Positions 1-12,959 of a stretch of 64,000 nucleotides of DNA are shown piece by piece. Source of the stretch: Combretum micranthum (lineage: Eukaryota > Streptophyta > Magnoliopsida > Myrtales > Combretaceae). The stretch spans positions 1-64,000 of the forward strand of contig JAMXBD010002843.1 of the NCBI GenBank assembly GCA_024138025.1, written 5' to 3'. The stretch's first letter is position 1, and each line of letters starts with the position of its first letter. The translations under genes and the position numbers were made by a program. Under the pieces are notes generated by a model that saw nothing but the letters and a program-made list of their open reading frames with translations, did not search any database and had not been told where the DNA came from.

Positions 1-403
1 AATTAGTTTAAGTTTGAATTTTATGGTTTTTTTTTTTCTTTTTTAACTTATGAACCGAATTAAATCCGAATCAAATTTAAACATTAATTTAGATACCAAT
101 ATAGTCTAGGGGTTGATTTTATACCATAACCTAGCAAATTTTCTTTATTTTGTCAGTTTTTGATTCCATACGTTACGTCCTCTATTTTAATTAATTGAAA
201 AAAAAAAAAGAAAAAGAAAATCCAGGTTCCAGGTAATGAAGGTATGGAAATAAAAAAGCTTTCTTGATAAATTTTATTTATTTATATATTATATTTGATT
301 TTTTTTTTTCTGATTTTTGACTTTGTATATCTCCATCAAAAGTCGAACCTGAGCTTTTCAAGTGTTTTTTTTGTTTTCTTTCTTTCTAGTAGAAAAGTGA
401 GAT
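1..403. other. AT-rich stretch without a gene
   Basis: Only homopolymer-rich noncoding DNA is visible, with several T runs. The T run around 299-310 would read as poly(A) on the minus strand and could mark the 3' end of the LINE relic to its right. No other feature is seen. Confidence 0.5.
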
Positions 404-1115
404 TCATTGACTAAAACTTGCTGGGTAAATATATAAAAGATGAGGTTGCCGTGCTGGCATCCTATCACATGTAGGCGTAGTCATAGGATTAGCCTTATCA
501 TCCAAAAAAAGAGCATGTTCATTACATATATAGAAAAGTTCATTTAAAGAGTTATCGGATAAAATATATGACACATCTAGCACATTTTCAAAAATAATAT
601 TTGAGACTTCTTTAGAAGGACCTTTGACAAGGTCATGTGCCATTCCATTCCTGTCCCTAGTCAATGTAGTCATTCAGTGCATCGTCTAAGTAGGGAAAGA
701 TCGGATTAAAGACCTGTAATGTAAAAGGTCAATTGGGATGAAATTACAATTATTATCCTCAGATTTGATCCAATTATTTGCCATGGTTGAATCAGTTTCA
801 ATAACTAGTTTTGGGATATTCAAATCCTTTGCAATTTGCATGCCTTATAGAATAGCTTTAATTTCAGCTTCCAAGGTAGATGTGGACTTGATTTCTTAAT
901 AAAACCTTGATTACCATACCCTATGATCCTGTATCACACCACCAAGGCCTGCTAGGATCATATTAGCCGAGAAGGAGGCATCAGTGTTTAGCTTGAGGCA
1001 GTTTTTGCTCTGGAGGTTTCCAAGAGCATTTGATACTACTGTGAAAGGATTTGTGTTTGCTTCCTTTTTGTGTTGTCCAGAATTCCTTGGCCTGGCATTT
1101 GTTGACTGAGGCCAG
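404..1115 (-). pseudogene. LINE-type RNase H domain relic
   Basis: Degenerate reverse-transcriptase-associated RNase H (RVT_3) domain, the kind found at the C-terminus of plant LINE polyproteins. In one minus-strand frame, read across several stops, the domain motifs appear in order: KLNTDASF near 990-1010 (first Asp), AGLGGVIQD, then STLEAEIKA near 870-890 (Glu), IETDS near 795-810 (second Asp), and RDRNGMAHDLVK near 625-660 (the late N/H-D region). Stops after GVIQDHRVW, before GMQIAKD and after RSFPT make it non-coding today. The upstream reverse transcriptase and endonuclease are absent, as expected for a 5'-truncated LINE insertion. It could also be a relic of a stand-alone plant RNase H-like gene, since the domain alone does not separate the two. 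The domain call is secure; the LINE origin is inferred. Confidence 0.7.
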
Positions 1116-2400
1116 AGCTTTTCAAGTGTTAGTTAGTAATGGTCCACGTTGAAAAAAGTCAATAGTTAAGCTAATAAATATTAAGAGATTTTTGAACTTG
1201 ACCAAGCTAATCTTATAAATAGATTTATCACAGACAGTTAAGAGATTTCTCCATCTAAAAGTTTTTATCTAATATTTGCATCAATTTTACTACTTAATAT
1301 TATAAATTAAAACAAATTTATTCCCAAAATTCACCTTGAATTACACAGAATAAAGTATCACACATTTCGAACTAAATCAGCTCATAATACTTAACTCGAC
1401 CAAGTTAGAACTTGATCACTAAATATTAAATTGAGCTAAAAAATTGGTTATAGGGAAAAGCTCTTCCGTTGCAGCAAGTGCTAATTGAAGCCTCTACGCG
1501 TGAATCCAATGCAGATAATTTTCTTTTTTTTTTTTTTTCTTTAAATTCTCCATCCTCTCTGGATTATAAAAGCTAAGCAAGACTTGTATAGCTACGGGAC
1601 TTGCCAGAACCAGAAGGGTTAACCGTTAAAAGGCCTGATTTTGCAAATTTTCTGTGCATTTGGAGACGTCATTTGGACACTTTTATGTTGAATATTTCAA
1701 GAGAAATGTTTCCATACTTACAATATATACCAGGTGAGCAAGTGTTAATCATTTTTTAATATATATGATGGTTATTTTAAAAAATATATCTAATTTTATA
1801 TATACTAAAATATGACTGGTAGTACTCGACTTAAATATAAAAACGTACATCCAATTTAATAATTTTCGTAAAGTTGGGGGTTGCTTTTCAATGTAATATA
1901 ATGGCCCTCTTTGACGACAGTGGGAGGGGGAAAAAAAGTGAGAAAATTAACGAGACAAGAGAAAACTGAAGGGATGGAGGCGTAGATTGCACGCGACAAA
2001 AAGGGGAACATGCAAGGAGTGGCGGTAAAATCGAATATATAGTGTTGGTTCACGAGAAGGGTCCTTGTAACTTGATCCATGTCCTTCAAAGCTAAATGAG
2101 ACGTTGACAAGAAAGATGTCTATCTTTTCGATGATTCATACATTGATGCCTTTGATTAAAACATTATTAAAGAGGATATTTAGTTAATCATATTAAAAAA
2201 ATCCTATATAATTTTATGCATTATCCTTTTGGGGGAGTAGTCTTGAATATGGTAAATTTTTTTTTTTTTCACGGGAAATCTATAAATATTGTATGACAGT
2301 TTTATCAGTGCAAAGGTTCAAGATTATATAGTTTTGTTAAGTATAACACTTGGATGTTATATAAATGTTACAATTAATTGAGTGAGTTTCAAACTAATTT
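1116..2400. other. Intergenic, nothing recognised
   Basis: AT-rich DNA with a T-rich run at about 1523-1540. The open frame on the minus strand at 1856-2110 has no recognisable family motif and biased composition. I treat it as chance. Confidence 0.4.
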
Positions 2401-2419
2401 TAATTTATAAGATTCTTTA

Positions 2420-4140
2420 TTTAGTTTTAGTCATCATTTGATAACGCAACGAAAAGTAAAGAATACAAAAGATTTCTGAAAGCTACACATATGTAGATTA
2501 CTCAATTAATTCAGTAATAGTAAAAGTATAGCTAAGGTCTCAACATAAACTAGTATTAAAAAGTATATAATCGGTCGTCATTTAATACTCATGTGAAAAA
2601 CTAAAATAGTGAAAATATGTAACAAATCTCTCAAGACAATAATCCAAAACTCTTCATAGCAAGAAATGTCAACGCATTTACTTGTTCCATTCATCTAACA
2701 AGTCATCTATATCATATCCATAGCTAAGGTAGTCATAGCATTCATTATCAAAAACATCATAATCTGAAAAAATAAAAGTGAGCTGAAATCTAGCACAACA
2801 ACAACACAATCATATAAATGATCATATGACCTGTGTAGCAACCAATAGTGAGTACTTGGACTCCGACAGCACAATAAAACACTGGGTTCTCAAGTAGTAA
2901 TAAACACTTAGAGGATTAATAAAGGCCAGCCATAACCTTGATCTCTTAGAATGGATATATGTAGCAGTTTTGTTTAGGGGTTACAATTGGACTCATTTTT
3001 ATCTGCATTAGTCCATCATATTGGGTAGTTTAATAGAGCACATTGTACTAAACCACTTCATACAACTTCTTGCCAAATTGGATAAACATTACCCTGATAT
3101 TGTTTTTCTTATCAGGTACTTGTCTAGTCACTACTGGTGGCTTAATCACTTAACTATTGTGTTGGTCTTTTGCATAAGAAGGTTGTCACTACCTAGCACA
3201 AATTTAAACAACTATGTGCACTCAACAAAATTAATTAAGCTATTTTTAAGTATTAATTTATTTCTCGAATGTCTATTTTTAACAAGCAAAAGACACTCCA
3301 TTATGTACTCAGACAAGTATAGTGTCGCTATATTGGCTCATATGATAGGCATGAATATGAGTAGGTATTTGTTTAAGAAAGATTATCTCACATAAGAATT
3401 AACCATAGATTTAATTATCTAGTCATATTTGATTAGTTAATTAAGATAAAGTCATATATGTAATAGGATCGATTAAAACTTATATTTAATCTTGTAATAC
3501 AATGGACTTAGAGAATTGATTAAACCCGCAAAAATAGGTAATTTAATCTAAGGATAACTATATAATGCTCGAGATATTAGAGATGACTCTAATAAGGAAT
3601 ATGAACTTTTATGAATTGGCTCACTAATTGGGATCAAGCTTAATGGAATTATATTTTGAATTCTTATTTAGAATTTTGGTCTTAGACCTTAAGTAAAGCA
3701 TAATGATTTATAACTAATTATTATGCCTTAGGAAATAAAATTTAATCTCATTAAGAATACAATTTGTACTTTAGGTGGATATGGGCTTAGTTATTGAAAT
3801 TAAGTCAACAAGATAAATTTTGATACCGGACCTTTATTTTGGATATAAGAAACAAAAGAAAAAAAGTCTTATTTAAGTTATTGGGCCTTTGTAATTCCTA
3901 AATAAGCCAAACTTAACACTGATGATATGTTTAGGCTTTCACGCCAAGGAATTGTATTTGAGCCCAATAGATGTTCAACTTTAGAAAAATGGATTAATGG
4001 ACTTAAATAATTGGATTTGAGCCTATTAGAGTTAGGTGATGGTGCTTAGCCATATTTTAGATTTAAGCATTATAAGCTATAGTGTATGTGTTGGCTTGAT
4101 TTTAAGCTAATAGGCCTAAAAGATTGAAGTAAGCCCATGT
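2420..4140 (+). repeat. Dispersed repeat R1, copy A (diverged)
   Basis: Shares an ordered set of landmarks with four other blocks in this window: an opening near 'gataacgcaacgaaaa', a GAGC(T/C)GAA...TAG(C/T)AC block, an 'aacacTGGGTTCTcaagtag' type block, 'attagtccat', and an AAGGTTGTC block at 3179. The plus frame 3021-3395 lies wholly inside the repeat and is not a gene. This copy is the most diverged and its ends are uncertain. It is probably an LTR or a non-autonomous retroelement, because better-preserved copies begin with TGTCA. Confidence 0.55.
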
Positions 4141-4149
4141 AATATATTA

Positions 4150-4430
4150 ATATAATATTATAAAAAAAATATAGATATTATTATTAATGCAATTATATAT
4201 AATTCTTTGTTATTACTATAGTTTCAGCTTTGCTCGTTTACACTATGCTCATCAAGCTAAACAAACCAAAGCTCGAGTTTGGACTCGTGAATCATTAACA
4301 AGCTCAAGTTTGAGCTCAAGCCTATATTTTTCAAGTTCATTGAAGCTTGAGTTGATCGAGGTTATTAATTTGTTAAACAAGCCAACCTAAGCTTTTAAAA
4401 CCTAACTTATTTTTTAGCTCTAATTGGTAA
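4150..4430. repeat. AAGCTTG/GAGCTCG-rich dispersed repeat, copy 1
   Basis: Short block full of the words AAGCTTGAG, GCTCGAG and CAAGCTC, next to an AT-rich 'taatataatattataa' core. The same mix recurs at 28418-28590 and 44990-45300, so it is a dispersed MITE-like family. The plus frame 4187-4390 is produced by this repeat. Confidence 0.5.
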
Positions 4431-7266
4431 GGACTAAAAATAATTGTAATCCCTAGACAAGGCTATTACTAGATCTTACTAGGAGATAAGGTCCCACATA
4501 ACGTTATAAACCTCAAGTAGTTGTGCTATTTGAATTAATTCTAAATGATGCGAGAGTTTGAGTGCTCTACTATTGGTTACTATACTTAAATTAAATATGT
4601 ATCCATTGGTTGATTGATTAGAATAAGGTCATGTGATCATATCGCATGTTGACTATTCCTTTTTATTGCAGGTGATAATGATTTCTATGTTAATTGTTAT
4701 GATTACTTAGGATAGGGTCAAATGTCTAGGAGTAGCTATGAGAATGAGTACTAGATGTTATGGCTGATGAATTTTGTTTTTAGGGAGTTCTAGTGATATG
4801 TTGAGAGAGACTTTTCAAATATTTTAGTTTTTCATATGCCGTTTAAGAGCCATTTCACATGGTTATGATGTACACTTTTATTGGTGACTATTTTGGATTC
4901 GAGATATCATTTCATATATTGAGTAGTATGCTCATTGGGTAGCTTTTGAAAATCGAATCAATAGTTTTTATAAATTAAAATTAGTTATAAACTCACTTAG
5001 TTAATGATATAGTCTTTGTGTGTAATGCTTATGTATTATACATGGTGGAGTGTTAATGATGTAAACTCTTTAGGGTTGTGACATTACCAAAATTTATTTT
5101 CCTTATTTGGCATTTTATATATATAAGAGGGTAAATAGTTAACACACTAGTTCAATATGTGTACTAGCTTGAGTCATGAAGAATTTTGGTTTAATCATAA
5201 ACATTCGTCTCGGATAACCTACATTTTCTATTAGCTCGAGTCATGTTTAATTTTTTTTTTTTTGGCCTTGAATCACGTTTAATTTACTCGGTCCCATCTC
5301 TTAATAGGTAAAATGAGTAAATTGTTGACTGACATCGCAGCAATGATTCACAAATCTACGAGAATCATAAAAACATAAAATATTTATGATGGTGATTTTT
5401 CTTTCATTAGAGGCTGACATTGATTGAACTATGATAGAATGATCAAATTTTATATGTCTCATCATAACTAATCTAAGTATTACCTATTCGAGTTTTAAGT
5501 AATTTAAATACAACACAAGGAATTTACATTATATTAAAGCCCATTATTGTTACATGGTAGACGGAAAGGAGGGTATATAAGATGGTTTATAAGGATGATA
5601 TGTGATATGCGAACTTCACAAGTAAGGAAACGCTGCACGTTTAGTGGAGCAAACTTCAGTACTATTTTGGGCATATGTGCACAAAAGTATATGACTGAGG
5701 ATGAAGGGAGTTATGTGGCGAGATAGCATGCTTAGAGATTAAATTTATTGGACGTCAAGACTGTGAGATGGTTTCTATATTTTCCATAAGACATTTTGTT
5801 CGGGTAAGAATCGCTACTTTGGTAAGAATGAGTAAAGGGAGCAATTGGATGACATAAGAGTTACCTTCTCTTAAGTTATGCTTTTTGTATTAGGATGACT
5901 TTTGCTTCAGTTTTTTGGAAAGTCATTTAGTTTAAGACATTTGAATTGTGTGTTGCAAACCTCTATACTTATTTACAACTTCTGACATCAGTAATTCCTT
6001 TAGATTATTACTAATGTAGTGAGTTTAGACGCTTCAGTAGTTGATGGAAACTAAGACCACATAAAGAGAGACCTTTGTAAGAGAAAATTTCAATACAAAA
6101 AAACTGACTTTACATATAGAATTTTTATGACAAAAAATAGATAAACAAGTTATATTTTTAACTAAAATCAGCGACGATAATTTTTATAATTAAATTTTAT
6201 GTTTAGAGACAGAATTTATGTCTCTAAAGCTCAAATTTCTTATAGTATATGGGGGTTCTCATAATTAGGATACCTTGCAAGGCATGCTGTATAGAGTAGG
6301 ATGTAGAAAAGGTTATAAATTTTACCTTTTTATACCCCGTGATTTAATTTCTATTTAAATCTGTACGTTGAAGCTTATATATATTAATTTCAGATATCTC
6401 TTAACGATTTTGCGTTCAATGCTCCATACATCCAATATGAAAACACAATTCCGGAATACCTAGGTCGTTGGATAATTTGTCTTTAATTAAATTTGTAAGA
6501 TCCTGTCAGTTGCTGAGTTAAAAATGCAATGATTTTAATTTTCCATAGTTGTTTGAATATGTTACTTCGGTGGAAGCTGTTGTGTGCGCATTTTTCATGC
6601 ATGGCGTTCATAAAAGCTTGTTTCTTTTATAGATCTAATTCTATCTTCGACTTATAATGTAAAACAAATGACTATTCACATCATAATGTTATATTTATAC
6701 ATTTTGAAAGATTATAGATCTTTTTAAACAGCATCCTTTTATATATATATAAAAAAAATTCCAATCGTCACATAAATCTTCAGTATAATAATTTTTTAAT
6801 ATAATTAGTAACACCATATATCCTATATTCATAATAATTTATAAGTATATATTTATGTTGTGATTGCTGTAAGCTTTTGATAGGTCATTTTTTTTTTAAA
6901 TTTTTATTAATAAGATATATGTTGTAAACAAGAACTCTAATATAACATGGGTTTTTACCCAGTTTAATTTTACTCTAAAAGTGAAAACATAGAATATTAT
7001 TATGAAGTCAGTTTCTAAATGATAAAATAATAATATTTAGTATTACTTCACATGGATATCATTATAATAAATTTTATTAATGGATACTACATTGTGCTTT
7101 GCACACTTGAAATGGATGCATATTAGATGGCGATAAAATTATTGAACCATATACATGAGGGGACCTCTTTCAAACATATTGCTTTAATTGTTGTATTGGT
7201 CTATCTTCTTGGCTGCTTCTCTAGCAATGATCTCTGTTTAATAACTTTGTTAATCGCATGATTTTT
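4431..7266. other. Intergenic, nothing recognised
   Basis: About 2.8 kb of AT-rich DNA. No open frame of useful length, RNA gene or repeat boundary could be supported. It separates R1 copy A from the 3' end of PME copy 1. Confidence 0.4.
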
Positions 7267-7354
7267 TCACTTGAGAACTTCTTTTCCCAGTTCACTCTTC
7301 GACATATCAGCCCCTGGTCCAGTGCATTGGTTTTCTACAAAAGTAATGCTTTTC
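7267..7354 (-). pseudogene. PME copy 1 exon 5 (last)
   Basis: Acceptor TAG at 7357-7355, then KSITFVENQCTGPGADMSKS, the usual PME C-terminus (E/QCxGPGAD), ending at TGA 7269-7267. It was recognised by comparison with exon 5 of copies 2 and 3. Confidence 0.87.
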
Positions 7355-7685
7355 CTATTCAAGAGCAAATCTTTGGGTTAGTATGGTTATTTATATGAGG
7401 ATAATAGATATACAGAATTAAATCCTTTTCACTTTAGTTTTTTTAATTTACCAAACCTTTTAGAATTTAATCAAGATACCCTAAGGTACTAGTTAGGTTT
7501 GGATAGACTTCTGACCGTTTTTAATGATGGTTTTGTAAATCCAACAATTAATGATGTGTAAAATATAATTCAGTTACACTTTAAAAGTTTAGAAGGTGTG
7601 TCCATACTTATGAATAGTTCACATAGGCGTATATATTTATCCCATTATTTCTATAAATTTAACGAAAGGTTTTGATCAATCTTAC

Positions 7686-7930
7686 TTAGATCCTTTATAA
7701 TTCCATGCATCCCATCCTTCATAAACAACAATACTTGATAAATGCATCTTATGAATAAGTATGGTTGCATATTGTCTATATGCTCTTCCAAGATAGGCTT
7801 TACCAGTCCTTGTCAAGTCACCCCTAGCAAAGATGAATCCACCATCATCGGTTGAGCCATCTTTGCCTTGGGTAGTGATAAAACCAGGAGTACCTCTCAA
7901 AGCGGCTCCATTAAAATTTATAGTACAATC
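7686..7930 (-). pseudogene. PME copy 1 exon 4
   Basis: Open through the exon: DCTINFNGAALRGTPGFIT, GGFIF, AYLGRAYRQY, and SSIVVYEGWDAWNYKGS. The stop that seems to end this frame lies in the intron, because the donor GTAAGA begins at 7685; the exon ends GSK with phase shared with exon 5. Confidence 0.9.
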
Positions 7931-8739
7931 CTACATCAATGACTCTGATAGGATTATTATCATATAAACTAGAAAAGATGCATTTAAAAATAATATACGA
8001 GGGAAGGGTAAGCAATCGCTAGTTAGACTCTAGATTCAAGATATGTTTGGCACATACGAGTAAACTTAATATAAATTTGGGTGAGGGATCTAACCGTTTT
8101 GCATATTTTTATTATTTTAAAAGCTATGTAAAGTGAAGTTATTCTTGAGAGTTTATGGTATCTATTCAAATTAGATCAATAGTTTAAGAGTTTGATTACA
8201 ATTATTTCATCATTAAAACAAGGGATGAATGTATTAAGAGCATCTAAAATTTTCCTGCCTTTTGGTTTTAGGATACACAACAAGAAAATTGGGTTTTAAA
8301 GGTAATCTTTATCTCTAAATGTAAATTTCTGTTACAAAAACTATTATCTCTGATTCTATTTGTAGAAATAAAACTTCTTTATCGATATTCCATTATAAAA
8401 TTTGTATTTCTAAAAGTTGGTTTTTGCTAGTGACACGTTGAAAATTTTCGTTATAGGATCTCTTTTTCAAACGCCTTTCAAACTTGATCATTTTTGGTTT
8501 AAGAGAGTTAAATTTAGGCTTTAAAATAAATAAAAAAAAAAAAGTCTTAAAATGAGAAAACCCAAGACCCTTTGGACTATAACATAGGTCTTGGAATGAG
8601 AATAATAAAAAATATAGGTTCTAATATAAAAAGTATGGAAAATTCAAATCCTTTTAGTCTATGTTAAGGAAGTTATGGATAAATGATAACGTTGCCATAT
8701 AACTTAGTAAGTTTTATGGTACGTTGAGAATTGTTTTAC

Positions 8740-8956
8740 CTCATATACAGATTGTCCATTACCCCATATGAAATCTATTGCCTTCAATGTAACAAGACAG
8801 GAAATAATGGCGGCCACTGTTATCCCATAGTGTGTCTTGCAAACTGATAAAGGAACACTTATAGAAGAAAGCTCTATCAGCAGTGGCCTGAAGCGCCGGT
8901 GCCTGTGCCGTAGACCTTCCATTTGGATCACGACGAGCGAGGACGCTATATGTGTT
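8740..8956 (-). pseudogene. PME copy 1 exon 3 with 1-bp deletion
   Basis: Carries the catalytic core: AFFYKCSFISLQDTLWD, SGRHYFLSCYIEG, then a shift of frame into AIDFIWGNGQSVYE. One base is missing near 8781-8783, just before the nucleophile Asp of DFIWG. The donor is GTAAAA from 8739. Confidence 0.9.
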
Positions 8957-9531
8957 CTGTCCAAAGGTTAAGGAAACCACCTTAGTGCATAATAGATAAC
9001 CATCTCAACATTATCGGGCAACTTCAGAATTTCCTTTTATTCCATCTTTTTCATGTTTTTAATAATATATTTGGCACCGGTTTCAAATACTAAATAAATG
9101 ACAAAAATATGTAAAACAAATAAATAGGTAACATCTTATAAAAATAAATACCTAATAAAGCTTGTAAGGGTTATTTTATTTAGGTTTTTTTTTTTAAAAA
9201 AAAAAATTTTTGGCAGCATGCTTAGTTTAAGTTAAATTGGGCTAAATTGTATATACACATGTACACGTGCTTGCTCTGTGTGTTTAGATATTCTAATTTT
9301 TTAAAATCGAGCACTAAGCCCATAAATATTAAAAAAAAAAAAAAAACATGTTTTTAGATCTTATAATATCATTTTGCCTTTATATAAAATAACTATTAAA
9401 TAGTAAATGCAATTTTCTTTTTAATTTTATTTAAAGTAAGTAGATGTTGTTGTAATTCAAATCTCAGACTTTAAACAAGCGCACATTATATTAGATAAGA
9501 CTGTGTTTAGAGAGTATTTGTGAGGTGATAC

Positions 9532-9690
9532 CTTGAAAGTAATAGACTGTGCTTTAAAATTTTCAGCTTGTATTACAAAGCCACTGCTTTCATCTGGTGG
9601 ACCACCGGCTTCCATTGAATTACAGTGAACTGTTGTCCCATTCCTTGCATGAATATGTTTTGCTTATCCGGTGGAATCACAATTCGTTCC
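9532..9690 (-). pseudogene. PME copy 1 exon 2 with 1-bp deletion
   Basis: Reads ERIVIPPDKQNIFMQG then FTVIQW. After TGG the frame shifts: EAGGPPDESSGFVIQAENFK is in the next frame. Comparison with exon 2 of copies 2 and 3 (EW-AGGS, QWDAGGN) places a missing base at about 9611-9614. The acceptor is AG at 9692-9691, and the donor GTATCA starts at 9531. Confidence 0.88.
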
Positions 9691-10078
9691 CTTTGCAATA
9701 CATGCAACGAACGATAAATTTTAAAGCATACAAACAGAGAATATATGAATATATTTATATATGTGCTATGGCCAATTTTCTATCTCAAGTATATTCTTAC
9801 CAATTATATCAAAAATCTGAACAAGGAGTTAATATATAATTATACAAGCATGTTTTATTCGTTTTTATTATATAATTATTTTTAAGGAGAAAGGCTTCAA
9901 TGGTATTACATGTCACGTGTAATATATGATTTTATTTTGAAAACTACCCATTACCTTGTGATCATGAATAAAAAATCATTTAGTAGTTACTTATCATGGA
10001 TACAAACACGTGGTATGTACTATCCACTGAGTATTTTTACATTTTTAAGGGATTAGTGACATAATGTAAATCACTCAC

Positions 10079-10311
10079 TTGTACACTCCGGCACTAATTT
10101 GGATTTTGGTCCAACCATTAGAATTAGAAGGAACATTATCGATGGCATCTTGAATCTTGGTAAAGGCCCTTTTTCCGGATTGATCGACAACAAACGTCCT
10201 ACTAGAGACTGCACCATTTTGGGCTGTATACAGCAAGGGATCATGTAGTTTTCTTGATTCACTCAAGCAAACAAAAATTAAAGTACTTAATATAAGATTG
10301 TACATACACAT
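10079..10311 (-). pseudogene. PME copy 1 exon 1
   Basis: Starts at ATG 10311-10309 and encodes a secretory leader, then TFVVDQSGKRAFTKIQDAID, the typical PME opening. It ends ...GVY plus AA before a GTGAGT donor (10078-10073). The intact frame continues into exon 2 as KERIVIPPDK. Confidence 0.88.
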
Positions 10312-10450
10312 CTTGTGTCGCCAATGAAAGTATATGAAAGTAGAAATGGAACATCTTAGGATATTTGGACGATCATAGTACAAAATACAAACAAAAAATG
10401 ATTCGATTTTCTTTGATTTATGAATAATTCATCTTGTTGAAAACGGTCTG

Positions 10451-10457
10451 ATTTATA
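10451..10457 (-). promoter_or_regulatory. TATA box of PME copy 1
   Basis: The minus strand reads CTATAAATC about 140 nt upstream of the ATG. The same TATAAAT with matching flanks sits upstream of PME copy 2 (52347-52353), which supports a real, inherited core promoter. Confidence 0.6.
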
Positions 10458-10459
10458 GG

Positions 10460-11770
10460 CAGAATCTGATGACAAGATGCCGGATAAATTATAGAAGAGT
10501 CTCGCAAGTAAGGAAATTAACATGGAAGGGAACACATTTTACATTTGTAATAAAATTGCTTGAAATATATCATGGGGCAATATAAATAAAGAAGTAAACC
10601 CGATCTATCCTTTTTCTTTGGGAAAGTAGAATCCAGTTTATTGAGAGACAACAAATCGATTTTTCTTTTTGGGGCAAATTTATGAGAACAAATGGGTCGT
10701 TATGAACGATAAAAGAAAAGAAATTAGAAAAGAATACTGATTTATTTCTTATTCTTTTATCTTGATATTGTTGAAAATAGTGAAAGTAAAATTGATAATA
10801 TCAATCAATATTCTCAAATTGGGACAAAAGCATCCATTTCAAAATTTATATTCTTGATTTCATGGCCAATCATATGATGCATGTGGGTAAAGAAAGAGCA
10901 AAAACCGAATTTAGCGAACATTGTTTTCATCATAAATGTCAATATGTTGGTATAGAAAATTTTTATATGGAAATATTAGGTGTACAAAACTCATCTACTA
11001 TGTAAACGATGTGTTCACTTCTAATCTAAATAAAATATAAATATCAAGCAATTCAGTGGGTTTGATGATGTGTTTTTTGTTTTTGTAATTTTCAATGTAA
11101 ATTTCTTATATGATACATTTTTAATGGTAAAAACCTAAAAGGTTGCATAAAATTTATATGACAATTTCACATTTTATTTTCTCTATATTAGTTATAATGG
11201 GATGGATTTAGTTACATCGGCCACATGCATACAGTATGCTTCTTGCGCTATATACGTCCTTAAATAAGTGAAGTGCAACCACACGCATGAGATGACTAAG
11301 ATTAAGAAAATAAGGATGATGGATCGGCTATCTTAAGGAATTCAAATGCACTAATGATTGGTGGAGATTTTTGAAGAAATACGGTATGCTTTTTACTTTT
11401 AAACTCTGTTTGGAACTAGAAAATACTTCAATAATATTAATATACCCATATTATATATATATTTTTTTTTATCTAGATACATCATATAAATTCGTTAGTT
11501 GCATAGAAATATCAATAGAATTGTGACATAAAAATAATTTTATACAAATTATATATCGTTGTCATCATTTATCTAAAAATATTATATTTTTCTGCCACAC
11601 AATTCGACATGATGTATTGAAATCCATTCTTCATATCATATTGACTATTTTTCTCTTTAAATATCTGGAAATCATGCTAGCGGATTGTGGCAACCCTTCA
11701 AGTATATTAAAATATATGTACTTTTAATTTATTTAATAGCATGAATGCTAACTCTCTAGTCTCTAGGATG
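10460..11770. other. Upstream of PME copy 1, nothing recognised
   Basis: AT-rich DNA upstream of the PME promoter. No gene is seen. A 5' regulatory role for its first few hundred bases is plausible but not shown. Confidence 0.35.
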
Positions 11771-11774
11771 TGAT

Positions 11775-12135
11775 AATATCAAATTTAGTTCTGAACTTTA
11801 TATAAAAATTCAATTTAGTATTTGAATTATGAATTAGTCATTCTAATGCCCGATTAGAGACTTATGGTTAATTCTACTAGATGACTAACACTATTTGGTT
11901 TGTTTCAACATAGAAGAAGCAATCTATCAGGCTAGAGGGGTTGGAGTATTAATGAAAATTCAATCATATACTAGCTCTTCTACATTTGCAAATAGAGCAA
12001 ATAATATTAAGGAAATGGTAAGAATAGCTACAAAAAAGTTTGATTTAGTATTAAATTGACCACTGTAAAATTCAAGTACTAAATTATAATTTTATATAAG
12101 TTGATATATCAATTTTGATATTTATTCTAATGGGA
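11775..12135. mobile_element. Foldback MITE-like repeat ('taaatttagt' family), copy 1
   Basis: Begins with 'caaatttagttctgaac...aattcaatttagtatttgaa' and ends with the roughly inverse 'aaaattcaagtactaaattataatt'. Two blocks with the same plan occur at 55975-56275 and 60535-60795. No coding capacity. Ends and target duplications are not exact. Confidence 0.5.
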
Positions 12136-12955
12136 TTGGGTATAAAACATTTTTGTTATTTCTAATTAAATTACTAAGCGTACATTATTCGAATATAAAA
12201 GGTAGACACATTTAATAAAGAAGGTACACGAGCCATGCATATGGAGAAGTAAGATGTTTTATTACAGAAGGTATCTAAATCAACAGAATTGCAAACTTCA
12301 AATTTTACCTTTCACCTACCCGTGATCTAAATTGTTCAAGACCTAACTCCACTAAATGAGATAATTTTAGGTCATGTATTACAACTTTCGCAAATTTTGG
12401 GCAAATTGAATGCGGATTGATTTCATAGGCAAAATTTAGATGGATTAGATTGAACTTGTTAACGGAGAAAATTCATGTGATAATAGTCTATATTGTGCCT
12501 GCGTGCGTATGTGTTTTTATTTATTTTTTGACCATTAAATTCAAGATAACTAGCTAGGGATAAAGTTTACGATGTGAGCGAGATAAATATCCAACCAATG
12601 GTGTAAAATTTGAGAAAGTTTAACAAGTATGTTTGGAAAATCATATGGTAATTTTATTTTTAAGATGGTAATAATATTCTGTAGTGCAATATCTGCTACA
12701 AGGTTAATAAATAATATTAAAATATGTTTTAATAATATAGTAAGGAATATAGTAGAGAAAACATATGCAAATATAAAATAATTGATTGATTTTCCTAATT
12801 ATATGATATCATCTTTATCTACAAGATAAAAAAAAAAAAAAAGGAAGGAAAAAACAAAAAGAGAAGAATGGGCATACAAAATATATATTGATATATCCTT
12901 ATATTTATTATTGTGCTACAAATAAGGTTAAGACATATTTAGTTTCACCACATAT
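12136..12955. other. Intergenic, nothing recognised
   Basis: AT-rich, with an A run at 12828-12842. No gene or boundary can be supported. Confidence 0.35.
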
Positions 12956-12959
12956 AACA

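Larger units (their letters stand above)
7267..10311 (-). pseudogene. Pectin methylesterase copy 1, five exons, two frameshifts
   Basis: Carbohydrate esterase family 8 pectinesterase, which removes methyl esters from cell-wall homogalacturonan. It resembles the plant subgroup that lacks an N-terminal inhibitor (PRO) domain: exon 1 gives a short hydrophobic leader (MCMYNLILSTLIFV) followed directly by the catalytic domain. Family signatures are present: GVYKE, ALQAT (the QAVAL region), QDTLWD, DFIWGNGQ and LGRAY, so the Gln, two Asp and Arg of the active site are retained; the usual Trp after GRA is Tyr. Exons are 10311-10079, 9690-9532, 8956-8740, 7930-7686 and 7354-7267, with consistent GT/AG sites and phase. 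Two single-base deletions, near 9612 (exon 2) and 8782 (exon 3), break the frame. Otherwise it is nearly complete, so a recent pseudogene or a sequence error are both possible. Confidence 0.88.

Noticed and set aside
3021..3395. 124-residue plus-strand open frame
   Set aside because: It lies wholly inside repeat R1-A, and the aligned parts of copies B, C and D do not keep the frame.
7682..7684. TAA as the true stop of PME copy 1
   Set aside because: A GTAAGA donor overlaps it, and exon 5 was found downstream with matching phase in all three copies.
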